From Alkalicoccus saliphilus (GTDB lineage: Bacteria; Bacillota; Bacilli; Bacillales; Salisediminibacteriaceae), in the NCBI RefSeq assembly GCF_003044065.1, contig NZ_PZJJ01000010.1, positions 45,240 through 109,239 on the forward strand: a stretch of DNA of 64,000 bases. The letters run 5' to 3'. The position numbers were made by a program, and so were the translations under genes. The notes below the pieces were generated by a model that was given only the letters and a program-made list of their open reading frames with translations, made no database searches and was not told the DNA's origin. Below, piece by piece: positions 1-7,104 of the stretch (position 1 is its first letter; each line of letters starts with the position of its first letter).

Positions 1-234
1 GGAATACCATTTCTGTGTGTAGGCGTAGAGGACGATTTTCGTCATCATTTTCGGTTGGTAGGCCGGGCGTCCGCCGCCTTCGTACGGGGCGAAGAAGAGG
101 TCGTTGTCCACCGCCTCCACAAAGGTGTGGATCACCCGGGCCACGTGATCGTCCGGGATCAAATCGCTGAAATCCATAGGCAGGACCAGCTGTCCCATGG
201 TATACTCTTGGAAAGTAGCCGTTTGGCTGCTCAT
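1..234 (-). CDS. IS1182-type transposase, N-terminal part
   Basis: Partial gene running off the left edge; 78 codons are visible. It starts at an ATG (232-234) preceded by a strong GGAGG ribosome site. The protein contains the segment PMDFSDLIPDDHVARVI followed by a Gly-rich GGGRPAYQPKMM stretch, which is the conserved N-terminal (DUF772-type) region of IS1182/IS5-like DDE transposases. The catalytic DDE part lies outside the window. The enzyme would cut and join the ends of its own element. The family call is recognition by eye; whether the element is intact cannot be seen. Confidence 0.85.
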   Translation of the reverse strand, partial: MSSQTATFQEYTMGQLVLPMDFSDLIPDDHVARVIHTFVEAVDNDLFFAPYEGGGRPAYQPKMMTKIVLYAYTQKWYS

Positions 235-334
235 AAAAAATCGCCTCCTGGTGGTGTTGGTTTTGTCGCTTACACACACAGGTTCGGCGATTTTTTTCTT
301 TTTCCTTCTATAAATTTCTTCTATACATAAAAAA

Positions 335-375
335 GGGCTGTCCCGTCGATAATATATCGACTTATGGGACAGCCC
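335..375. mobile_element. Terminal palindrome of the IS1182-type element
   Basis: Ten-base arms GGGCTGTCCC (335-344) and GGGACAGCCC (366-375) enclose a smaller palindrome (GTCGATA..TATCGAC). It lies upstream of the transposase start, where the outer end of the element is expected, and a GGGCTGTCCC-type end is familiar from this family. It may also stop outside transcription from entering the transposase. The exact element boundary is not determined. Confidence 0.55.
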
Positions 376-435
376 CGTCTTTTCGTGCGGTTTTTCGTTT
401 TTATTATACCTTGACTGGAGGAGGTGTTGATACCA

Positions 436-660
436 TTAAACTTCCTGCTTCATATAATTCAAGATATCCAACTCTCTGTAGATTCCTTTCTCACTTTTCA
501 ACACCGGTGCATAAACTTCTCCGATCAATTCTTTTAACTCTTTCTGTGCTTCAGGCGTATGCAGAATATTTCGTTCCTTAAATGAAATTGTCTGCTGGGT
601 TAAATGTTGTCTGGCCTGTTCACAGACCGAACAGCCGTCTATTGTATATAAAGTAATCAT
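436..660 (-). CDS. Glutaredoxin-like thiol-disulfide protein
   Basis: A 74-residue single-domain thioredoxin-fold protein. The N-terminus MITLYTIDGCSVC has the beta strand and CxxC (Cys10-Cys13) of glutaredoxins, and a YAPVLKSEKG segment follows where the cis-Pro loop sits, although the usual TVP is replaced by APV. The length fits small NrdH/YruB-type glutaredoxins. It should act in the cytoplasm as a dithiol reductant; the electron donor and client are unknown. The start has a good AAAGGAG site. It is transcribed divergently from the Crp/Fnr gene, with a shared promoter region of about 50 bp. The family is confident; the specific role is not. Confidence 0.8.
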   Translation of the reverse strand: MITLYTIDGCSVCEQARQHLTQQTISFKERNILHTPEAQKELKELIGEVYAPVLKSEKGIYRELDILNYMKQEV

Positions 661-713
661 TTTCTGCTCCTTTATGTTATTATTAGCTTGATAAAATCAG
701 GGGGGATGATCCC

Positions 714-1394
714 ATGGATAAATTGACAATGCTTTCACACATCAGCCTGTTTGATGAACTTTCCAAAGAGGAACTGATGACGATCGATAAGATGAGTGAA
801 ATGAGACCCGTGAAAAAAGGGACCGTCATCGTCTCTCCGGACCATCCTATGGAAGCCCTCTTTTTATTGAAGCAGGGCCAGGTCCGCTTGTACCAGATGA
901 ACGAAGAGGGAAAGCAGTTCACAATGGATATTCTAGTTGACGGGAATATTTTCGGTGAAACGGGCTCCGTCACCTTAACGGATGATCAAATTTATGCGGA
1001 AGCCATGACCGATACGTACTTATGCCTCCTCAGCCATAACGATTTTGAAAACTTTATAGAGGCGAACCCAAAAATCGCTCTCAAATTAATCGACATTCTT
1101 TCTTCCCGATTGAAGGATTTTTACAGTTTCAGCGAAAAAATTGCCTTAAGGGACGTAAAGCACCGCCTCCTTTATTTATTGTTGATGCTGAGTGAAAAAA
1201 CCGGGCACCGAAAAAACAACTGGCAGTCGATTGAAATGAAACTCACGCACCAGGATATCGCTCATATGATTGGAGCGACCCGGGAAACGACAAGTACCGT
1301 CCTCAGTCAGCTGAAAAAAGAAGGCTTCCTGAAAAAAGTCCGATACTTTTCCGTCGATGCTGATAAGACAAAAGAGTATCTCGGACTCCCTTGA
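714..1394 (+). CDS. Crp/Fnr-family transcriptional regulator
   Basis: 226 residues, normal for the family. The N-terminal half (about 10-125) is a cyclic-nucleotide-binding-type beta barrel (KKGTVIVSPDHPMEALFLLKQG, then GNIFGETG). A dimerisation helix and a winged helix-turn-helix follow (about 165-215: LTHQDIAHMIGATRETTSTV). There is no Fnr-type N-terminal cysteine cluster, so an iron-sulfur oxygen sensor is unlikely; the ligand cannot be told. The ATG at 714 follows an AGGGGGG site. Being divergent from a glutaredoxin gene, it may control that gene or a redox response; that is inference from position only. Confidence 0.88.
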   Translation: MDKLTMLSHISLFDELSKEELMTIDKMSEMRPVKKGTVIVSPDHPMEALFLLKQGQVRLYQMNEEGKQFTMDILVDGNIFGETGSVTLTDDQIYAEAMTDTYLCLLSHNDFENFIEANPKIALKLIDILSSRLKDFYSFSEKIALRDVKHRLLYLLLMLSEKTGHRKNNWQSIEMKLTHQDIAHMIGATRETTSTVLSQLKKEGFLKKVRYFSVDADKTKEYLGLP

Positions 1395-1718
1395 TACAAG
1401 GAAGCCGTTTTTAAAGAGATATTTTACAACAGCTAGCAAAAACAAAGCGATTAAAATTTTTCCAAAGCACATTTTATTCTTTTTGCAACTTTATCAAGCC
1501 TTCATTTTATACTACACTTTTTCAACTCAAGAGCCTGTAATGTTCCTTACAATACGATTGATTCCAGCGATTAATTTTATCTACTAATAAAAAACGTAAA
1601 AGGGGGCGGTCACGAAAGCCCTTTTTTCTTTTCACCTAAAAAAGCGATGTCGGAAACATCCGGCATCGCTTTTCTCATTACACAGAAGGGCTTTTCAAAC
1701 AGTTGAGTGTAAGCTGGT
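1395..1718. other. Intergenic region with a two-way terminator
   Basis: No convincing gene. It holds AT-rich sequence after the Crp/Fnr gene and the terminator at 1638-1673, which separates two converging transcripts. Confidence 0.6.
1638..1673. terminator. Bidirectional terminator
   Basis: Stem AAGCGATG(T/C)CGGA..TCCGGCATCGCTT with an A run on the left and a T run on the right, so it can end both the Crp/Fnr transcript and the convergent redoxin transcript. Confidence 0.8.
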
Positions 1719-2225
1719 TTATTTTAAATGTTGCTCGATATATTTTGTTGTTTTCCGGAGGGCCTTCGCATCCGGTCTACCAAACGGTCCCGACTGCTTC
1801 TGCATAAAAAGGATTCTTCCTTTCTCATCGAGCAGAAAGACTGCAGGTTCCACATGCTTTCCTTCATCTTCATTGGGGCTTCTTTCATCGTCATGATAAT
1901 ACACGCCATAATCTTCCAGAATCTTGTACTCTTCATCGGCAAGCATTGGAAGAGGAAACTGGTTTTCCTTCTGCCAAGCTTTAAAATTTTCCAAACTGTC
2001 CGAAGAGACAGTGGTAAAATAAATATTATTTTTCGTGAAATAGCTTTCGTTCTCTTTAATATCCTCCATATCTTTTTTGCACAATGGTCACCAGGAACCT
2101 CGGAAATAAATGATGTACCTCCATCCGCCGCGTTCCTGCATATCTTCCTGAAGACGATAGGTTTTCCCACTGACGGAGGGGAGGGTACAGTCGGGCGCCT
2201 GTTCTCTCAATCTGAATTCCTTCAT
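1719..2225 (-). CDS. Redoxin with in-frame TGA: probable selenoprotein, copy 1
   Basis: Read through one TGA, this is a continuous 168-residue AhpC/TSA-like (thioredoxin-fold) protein: MKEFRLREQAPD at the N-terminus, YIIYFRGSW, then TGA (2088-2090, codon 46), then PLCKKDMEDIKEN, and later LPMLADEEYKILEDYGV. In the family the residue at the TGA is the first Cys of the active-site W-C-P-x-C, so the product would have a Sec46-x-x-Cys49 pair. No other stop or frameshift occurs. A paralogue at 43141-43647 has the same length and the same TGA. The ATG at 2223-2225 has only a modest ribosome site (GAGATGAGA). Expected role: cytoplasmic peroxide or disulfide reduction. Alternatives are a nonsense-mutated gene, or translation only from internal starts after the TGA. 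Selenocysteine is inference; the TGA position is seen directly. Confidence 0.8.
2058..2072 (-). promoter_or_regulatory. Candidate SECIS hairpin, copy 1
   Basis: Just after the in-frame TGA, the mRNA can form a 5-bp stem GAUAU/AUAUU (one G-U pair) around the loop GGAGG, which begins 20 nt after the TGA. Bacterial SECIS elements are expected within roughly this distance and usually have a G at the start of the loop. The stem is short and A-U rich, so alone this is weak evidence. Confidence 0.4.
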
Positions 2226-2491
2226 CTTTTCTCATCTCATTTTCAAATATTGTAGGTTAACTAGCAACTTGCCGGAATTATTCCCTCTCTGAAATTTCTA
2301 AAACGAAAAGAATCTGTTATTTTTCAGTTACGAGAGCTCTTTTTCACTACGGATAGGAAGAATAGGTAAGCAGTTTTTTGCTCACCAGCCGAAGATCAAG
2401 AACTATGGAATGGAGGTATTGTATCCCTTCTTTTGGTTCTAGATTTAATTTCTTTTATCTTAAATATATAAGTTGAATATATGAATCCGAT

Positions 2492-3175
2492 TTATAGGCG
2501 CACACAAAGACGATCGATGATCTCTTCCTGCCTGTGGCTGATATCGCGGATGAATTCTCGTACTTTTAACGTAATCTTTTGGACATTCGGAAAGAAGACG
2601 TTATGAATCACCGATTCTTTTAACCATTTCCATAAACCTTCCATGAGATTTAGCTGGGGGCTGTAGGCTGGCAGGAAGACGAGTTCCAGGCGACTCCGAT
2701 TCGCCTGGAGAAACGGATGCAGGAGTTTGGCATGATGAATGCGGGCATTATCCAGGATCATCACGATCTTCCCGGCAGGGTAATACGCCAGTACTTTGTG
2801 CAGAAATGCCAGAAACACGCCGGCATCATATCGTTCTTCCTCGGTGCAGAGGATATCTCCCGTTTCGTAATTCAATATACCAAGCAATTTGACGCCTTTG
2901 TGTTTGCCGAACGTCGGAATGATTCGCTGCCTGCCTTTTAGGAACCAGGTCCGTTGGATGGCTTGATAATCGCGGATCATCGATTCATCTTCAAAAAGCA
3001 GGTGAGCTATTTCTTCATTCAATAATTTTTTTTTAGCTTCGGGAAGGTGTCTTCTCGGAACGTTCGCTGTTTTTCCGGATCTGCTTTTTCCAGGGTGTAG
3101 GTCGGCCGGGTATAACTCAACCCCAAGTGATGAAGCACCGTAGACATGCCGCGCAGCGAATACGAAATGCCCCAT
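2492..3175 (-). CDS. IS630 transposase, second frame (DDE domain)
   Basis: Catalytic half of the IS630 transposase. The relevant protein begins about 3040 after the slippage site with LPEAKKKLLNEEIAHLLFED, where FEDES carries the first acidic residue. MILDNARIHHAK supplies the second Asp, and LPAYSPQLNLMEGLWKWLK the final Glu of the DDE triad. All three motifs are intact, so the element may be active if the frame is joined. Residues encoded upstream of about 3040 in this frame are out of frame with the first half and probably not used. Confidence 0.85.
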   Translation of the reverse strand: MGHFVFAARHVYGASSLGVELYPADLHPGKSRSGKTANVPRRHLPEAKKKLLNEEIAHLLFEDESMIRDYQAIQRTWFLKGRQRIIPTFGKHKGVKLLGILNYETGDILCTEEERYDAGVFLAFLHKVLAYYPAGKIVMILDNARIHHAKLLHPFLQANRSRLELVFLPAYSPQLNLMEGLWKWLKESVIHNVFFPNVQKITLKVREFIRDISHRQEEIIDRLCVRL

Positions 3176-3549
3176 TCGTTCTGTACAAAGGCGACGGCCA
3201 GCGCGAGCGTCCAGTTATACCGGGCCGGAAACCCAACATCTGCGGGAACCTTGGTAGAAATCGTTTCGACCAGCACCGCTTTTTGGGTCGGCGACAATTT
3301 CGGTGGTTTTCCGGAGGAATGCCCGATAGCGAGCCCAGAGAGCCCGTTCTTTTGATAGGTCGCAATGTAAATGCCCACCGTTTCTGCATGGCGATCGAGA
3401 ATCTGTGCAATCTCATACCGTTTATAGCCGCTTAAAAACAAATAAACGGCCTGGTACCGTTCAAACATCCGGCGGTCTTTCGCCTGTCGCATCGCTTCCT
3501 GGACTTCCTCGAGTTCACGTTGCCTATCCATGATGCCTCCACCTTCCAC
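3019..3549 (-). CDS. IS630 transposase, first frame (DNA-binding part)
   Basis: 176 residues with the helix-turn-helix half of an IS630 transposase: a helical N-terminus, YKRYEIAQILDRHAETVGIYI as an HTH, then a winged-helix-like part ending in a KADPEKQRTF segment. The frame ends just after an A9 run (3026-3034 on this strand). The continuation into the DDE domain is in the -1 frame (2492-3175), so the complete protein needs a -1 slip on this run, or else the gene carries a one-base lesion. Many IS families use programmed slippage of this type. Confidence 0.85.
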   Translation of the reverse strand: MEGGGIMDRQRELEEVQEAMRQAKDRRMFERYQAVYLFLSGYKRYEIAQILDRHAETVGIYIATYQKNGLSGLAIGHSSGKPPKLSPTQKAVLVETISTKVPADVGFPARYNWTLALAVAFVQNEWGISYSLRGMSTVLHHLGLSYTRPTYTLEKADPEKQRTFREDTFPKLKKNY

Positions 3550-3609
3550 GGGTTTTTTCTTTCCTATTCCCGTTTTGGAAGTTTCGGAAGCTTTTGCTCA
3601 ACTTATATA

Positions 3610-3638
3610 GCTTCTAATAATATTGGATTATGTTAATA
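3610..3638 (+). other. XerC/XerD-like recombination site 1
   Basis: Left arm GCTTCTAATAA (3610-3620), 7-bp spacer, right arm TTATGTTAATA (3628-3638). The right arm matches the XerD half of dif and especially of plasmid pdif sites (TTATGTTAA), and the left arm resembles the XerC half. Sites 2 (4753) and 3 (10798) are in the same orientation. The call is by similarity; recombination has not been shown. Confidence 0.45.
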
Positions 3639-3731
3639 ATAATCAATTTAAACATAAAAAATATAGAAGTTTATCCAATAAGGAATAAGGAAACAGAATC
3701 TATGTAACAACATATAAAGGAGGCGTTTTGA

Positions 3732-4058
3732 ATGGCTCATGAAAATCATACCGATCTTTTACATGCTCTGCACGACTGTATGACTGAATGTAACCATTGT
3801 TTTGATGCATGCTTACAAGAAGACGACGTTAAAATGATGGCTGAGTGTATTCGTTTAGATAGAGAGTGCGCGGATATTTGCGGCTATCTCGAACAAGCTA
3901 TTTCTAGAAATAGTCCCTTTATAAAAGAATTAGCAGCCGTTTGTGCGACCATTTGTGAAGCTTGTGGAAATGAGTGTAAAAAACATGATCACGATCATTG
4001 TCAAAAGTGTGCCGAGGCATGTTTCAAATGTGCAGAAGCTTGTAAAGATGTAGCTTAG
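3732..4058 (+). CDS. Cys-rich four-helix copper-binding protein
   Basis: A 108-residue protein with 16 cysteines arranged in CxxxC/CxxC patterns along predicted helices (DCMTECNHCFDACL, AECIRLDRECADIC, CATICEACGNEC, HCQKCAEACFKCAEAC). This is the pattern of the DUF326/Csp copper-storage family, whose four-helix bundles bind Cu(I) along their core; the length fits the cytosolic type. There is no signal peptide. It also has a His-rich KKHDHDHC segment. The ATG has an AAAGGAGG site. It is the only gene between Xer-like sites 1 and 2, and a terminator follows at 4203. The multicopper oxidase at 8633 lies in the adjacent segment, consistent with copper tolerance. Confidence 0.88.
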   Translation: MAHENHTDLLHALHDCMTECNHCFDACLQEDDVKMMAECIRLDRECADICGYLEQAISRNSPFIKELAAVCATICEACGNECKKHDHDHCQKCAEACFKCAEACKDVA

Positions 4059-4202
4059 TTTAAGAAATAAAGAACGTAATTCATGAGTGGTACTTGTCAA
4101 ATAGGTGTTTGTAATTTTTGCTGATAATAACGAGGAGTTAACTCCTATATAATTGATCATTCAAACTTTTGAAAGATAAAATGTTACGATGTAAATAGGA
4201 AG

Positions 4203-4249
4203 AACCCATTCTGTAGAGAGTAATTATACTCATGAAGAATGGGTTTTTA
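4203..4249 (+). terminator. Terminator after the copper-binding gene
   Basis: Arms AACCCATTCT (4203-4212) and AGAATGGGTT (4236-4245) followed by a T run. Confidence 0.75.
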
Positions 4250-4967
4250 ATGTTTGATAAACTACTATCAGAAGCATTTCTAGCTTTTATGTGTTACGAC
4301 TCTCTTAAATAAAGAAGAGTATGTAAAAATGATTCGACAATATTCGACCGATTCTAATTGGAAATGTTATATTTCTTGTTTTTGGCAACATTCTCATACG
4401 ATCATTTGGCCGCTACTTTATTTTCCTGAGTCTAGAGCATCGCCTATGGTAAATCCTACGAAAGTATCTCTTTCTCTTTCTTCGATTAGCTTTGAAAAGA
4501 TGACTAAAAATAAAGATTCTCGTAGCCATTTTGAACGCGAATCAATTTATTTAACATATTTTTTCAGCCATTGTAGGCCTCTTGGATAACAGGTCGAAAT
4601 AGTCTTCAAGTTGTTCCGTCACGGACGAATGCCCGATATAAGATACAATAGCAGTAAATGATCAAGCACCCGTCCATCGACAATATAACATTGAAATGGA
4701 AGGAAGGTATGCATTCTTTTGGTTCTCTATTTAATTTTTCATATCTTAAATAACTTCTACTAAGTTGGATTATGTTAAGTAAGCAATGAAAAGTAACAAA
4801 TAATTACAGTTGAGTCTTTGACCGAAGACTTTTAATGAAGCAGGTATAACTTCAATTTTTTAAAGGGAAAAATTAGAATTAGCACCATGGCGCCAGACAT
4901 GCCCGGCACACTAGTCTGTAGAATTCTTCTTTAGAACCTCCTCGTTTGATCAGAAAGAAACCCGAAA
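4250..4967. other. Non-coding stretch with Xer-like site
   Basis: I see no gene here. The open frame at 4329-4589 lacks a ribosome site and family resemblance. The segment 4700-4752 repeats the sequence left of the IS630 element (about 2409-2464, sharing CTTTTGGTTCT..ATTTAATTT), which is the flank of the Xer-like site. Confidence 0.5.
4753..4780 (+). other. XerC/XerD-like recombination site 2
   Basis: ACTTCTACTAA (4753-4763), 6-bp spacer GTTGGA, TTATGTTAAGT (4770-4780): 28 bp, exactly the dif layout of 11+6+11. It is the best of the three sites, and its left flank is also repeated beside site 1. Confidence 0.5.
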
Positions 4968-5837
4968 CTAAAATATCATAAGGTTAATGATCATAAATCC
5001 TCCTACTCCAACCAAAAGCACGGAGATAAATAATTTCATAAGATCTGGTTGAATTTTTTGTTGCAACAGGGGACCCACTTGACCTCCGATCAACACACCT
5101 GGAGCTGTAAATATCACAATTTGACTAATCAACTCTAAGGATTCAAAATCTGTAGATTGGACGTAGAAAAGAACACGAACAATCGATGCTGTTAATGCCG
5201 TTATTGCTACTAGAAAAATAGCTGTTGCTACCGCAACCCGTGTAGGTAGCCTGCACTTGACAATCAATTGATACTCTTGCAATTCTGCAAGTCCCACAGA
5301 GATCATTCCATAAAACATACCACCAATGAGAGAAAAAAATCGAGCTAGTTTTGGCGCGCATATCGTATAAAGGTATATATTTCCTTGGCGGTCGGTTAGC
5401 TTTGATTCAAAGTCTTCTGCGATTATTTTGTTGCCAAATAGAACTCTTTTTTTATCTTTGCGATATGATAAATAAATTTGCCAGCCTACAAATAGAATTC
5501 CTATAGCAAAAGTTATTTCCAACCATAAATCTGGGACGAACCCAGAAATAAGAGCACCCAGGATCCCAGCCGGAATTGCAAAATATAATAGGTTTTTCGC
5601 AAGTGCATAATCAACCAGTCGTGCTCTAATATATCCGTACATCCCTGACCCAAAGCCAAATACTTCCGTTATTATTGCCGCTCCTATAGCTGTAAAAGGG
5701 TGTATCCCTAGTATAATTATAAATATGGGAGAAAAAAAGACAGAGCCTCCGATACCACTAGCAGTTGCAATCGCCGCTATGAGGATCGATACAGGAAACA
5801 TAAACCAATACTCAAAAAATTCCACAATGTATTTCAC
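4968..5837 (-). CDS. TauE/SafE-family membrane permease
   Basis: 289 residues, about eight hydrophobic segments. The N-terminal repeat (IAAIATASGIGGSVFFSPIFIIILGIHPFTAIGAAIITE) and the C-terminal GVLIGGQVGPLLQQKI are typical of TauE/SafE/YfcA anion exporters, which move sulfite, sulfonates or other organic acids across the cytoplasmic membrane. The substrate cannot be told. The start is a GTG (5835-5837) after AGGAAAGGG. A strong hairpin lies just upstream (5867-5895). No partner gene is cotranscribed; the next gene on this strand is 320 bp away. Confidence 0.85.
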   Translation of the reverse strand: MKYIVEFFEYWFMFPVSILIAAIATASGIGGSVFFSPIFIIILGIHPFTAIGAAIITEVFGFGSGMYGYIRARLVDYALAKNLLYFAIPAGILGALISGFVPDLWLEITFAIGILFVGWQIYLSYRKDKKRVLFGNKIIAEDFESKLTDRQGNIYLYTICAPKLARFFSLIGGMFYGMISVGLAELQEYQLIVKCRLPTRVAVATAIFLVAITALTASIVRVLFYVQSTDFESLELISQIVIFTAPGVLIGGQVGPLLQQKIQPDLMKLFISVLLVGVGGFMIINLMIF

Positions 5838-5866
5838 ACCCTTTCCTATCTAACATAAAACTTAAT

Positions 5867-5895
5867 CACCTACTTTTGAACTACGAAAGTAGGTG
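5867..5895 (-). promoter_or_regulatory. Hairpin or operator upstream of the permease
   Basis: Perfect 10-bp arms CACCTACTTT (5867-5876) and AAAGTAGGTG (5886-5895), extendable by four pairs, lie about 30 bp before the GTG start. With no T run after it on the minus strand, it looks more like an operator or leader hairpin than a terminator. Confidence 0.4.
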
Positions 5896-6158
5896 GTTAT
5901 GTCAAGATCATTCAAGTACTGTCTATCAAATGAAAGTTGAACAAGTTCTAAGAGACCCAAGGCGGGAATTAAAGTAGCGCCTTTTATTTTCAACTTTATT
6001 CAATATCGGAGCCTTGATCATCAATTACTTCTTTTTCGTTGGTTTAATTCCACCTTGTTTTATCGTATAAAATAGTTAATAAATCTTCATTGCAATTGCA
6101 TCAGATGATCCCCCATCAATCTTTATTAAATTCCACTGGTGTTTATACTAATATAGCT
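5896..6158. other. Spacer between permease and TVP38 gene
   Basis: AT-rich, no gene or clear signal recognised. Confidence 0.4.
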
Positions 6159-6857
6159 TCATTTTTTACGCATGTTCTGCTGGGAGATGATGTTTTTCGT
6201 GATTCCAGCTAATACACCGAAGACAATAATCGCACTGAACAGCCAGAAAATAAACATATAGGAATTCGTCGAATGCGCCCCGATGTAAGAAAAGAGAAAC
6301 GTACCGGGCGTCTGTCCTATTGCTGTGCCGACCATATAAGGAAAAATTTTAATTTTCGTAAGTCCTGCTGCATAGCTCGCTGCGCCGTAAGAAACTACCG
6401 GCACCACTCTGCTGAGAATCACGGCATACATTCCGTACTTTTGAAAAAACGTATCTGCCCAGTCAAGAGGTCTCCGCGGCACCAGCTTTACTACCAACGG
6501 CCTTCCGAAATAGTGCGCCAGATAGTAACAGACAGCTGCCCCTATTAAAGCACTCCCCCAGGAAAGAAGACCCCCAAGTAATACACCGTAAGAAAGCCCG
6601 TTTGTAAAAGTGATAATAAACGTAGGAATTGGAGCTACAATGACTGCGAGTATCATTAAAAATGTAGAAATCAAAGGACCAAATACGCCGTAGGACTGAA
6701 TAAACAGCTGCAGCTGTTCCGTTTCGCCTTCTGAAATAATAGAGACCGCACGTTGAACAAATCCTCGAAAAGGCGGAAAAAAGAAATATAAAATGACGAT
6801 CAAAATAATGCCAGCTAACATCATCCATCTTTTTTGCTGCTTACTCATACTGATCAT
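6159..6857 (-). CDS. TVP38/TMEM64 (VTT/DedA-like) membrane protein
   Basis: 232 residues with an N-terminal membrane segment (about 12-29) and a central VTT domain: PLISTFLMILAVIVAPIPTFIITFTNGLSYGVLLGGLLSWGSALIGAAVCYYLAHYFGR, then a conserved SRVVPVVSYGAASYAAGLTKI. This places it in the TVP38/YdjX-YdjZ branch of DedA-like proteins, thought to act on membrane lipids or proton-coupled transport. The start is MISM or the next Met. The next gene upstream on the same strand (6885-7104) is broken, as is the kinase before it, so this gene may be the survivor of a decaying operon. Confidence 0.82.
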   Translation of the reverse strand: MISMSKQQKRWMMLAGIILIVILYFFFPPFRGFVQRAVSIISEGETEQLQLFIQSYGVFGPLISTFLMILAVIVAPIPTFIITFTNGLSYGVLLGGLLSWGSALIGAAVCYYLAHYFGRPLVVKLVPRRPLDWADTFFQKYGMYAVILSRVVPVVSYGAASYAAGLTKIKIFPYMVGTAIGQTPGTFLFSYIGAHSTNSYMFIFWLFSAIIVFGVLAGITKNIISQQNMRKK

Positions 6858-6884
6858 ACTCCCGCTCTCTGCTCCAATCGCAGA

Positions 6885-7104
6885 CTATTTTTCATTCTTG
6901 CTCATACGTTGTTTCCACAAATGGTTATTTATATCTATTTTTGTTTTCTTTTTAAAGAGAAAGTAGAGAATCGCCGCTATTATGACGGGCACTGCCGTCA
7001 GGTAGAAGAGAACAAGAGTTTCCCAGCCAGTTCGCAAACATGGTTAAACAGGACAGCCCAATAACGACCAAAGCTGCTGCAATGATCCATTCTATCTTTT
7101 TCAT
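6885..7104 (-). pseudogene. Small two-TM membrane protein, frameshifted
   Basis: ATG at 7102-7104 overlaps the stop of the decayed kinase (ATGA). The first frame reads MKKIEWIIAAALVVIGLSCL; after about residue 25 the natural continuation (ETLVLFYLTAVPVIIAAIL) is in another frame and ends at 6885. The total of 220 nt is one base more than a whole number of codons, so a single-base insertion is the likely lesion. The intact product would have about 72 residues and two membrane helices. Function unknown. Confidence 0.6.

Larger units (their letters stand above)
2465..3609 (-). mobile_element. IS630-type insertion sequence
   Basis: An element of about 1.15 kb bounded by perfect 12-bp inverted repeats (TATATAAGTTGA at 2465-2476 and its complement at 3598-3609), with TA-rich edges as expected for IS630 elements that target TA. 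It carries the two-frame transposase described separately. It sits directly beside a Xer-like site (3610-3638). The left-flank sequence of that site continues on the other side of the element (about 2409-2464), so the element split a pre-existing repeat. Confidence 0.85.

Noticed and set aside
4329..4589. 86-codon open frame
   Set aside because: No ribosome site, no family resemblance, unlikely composition.
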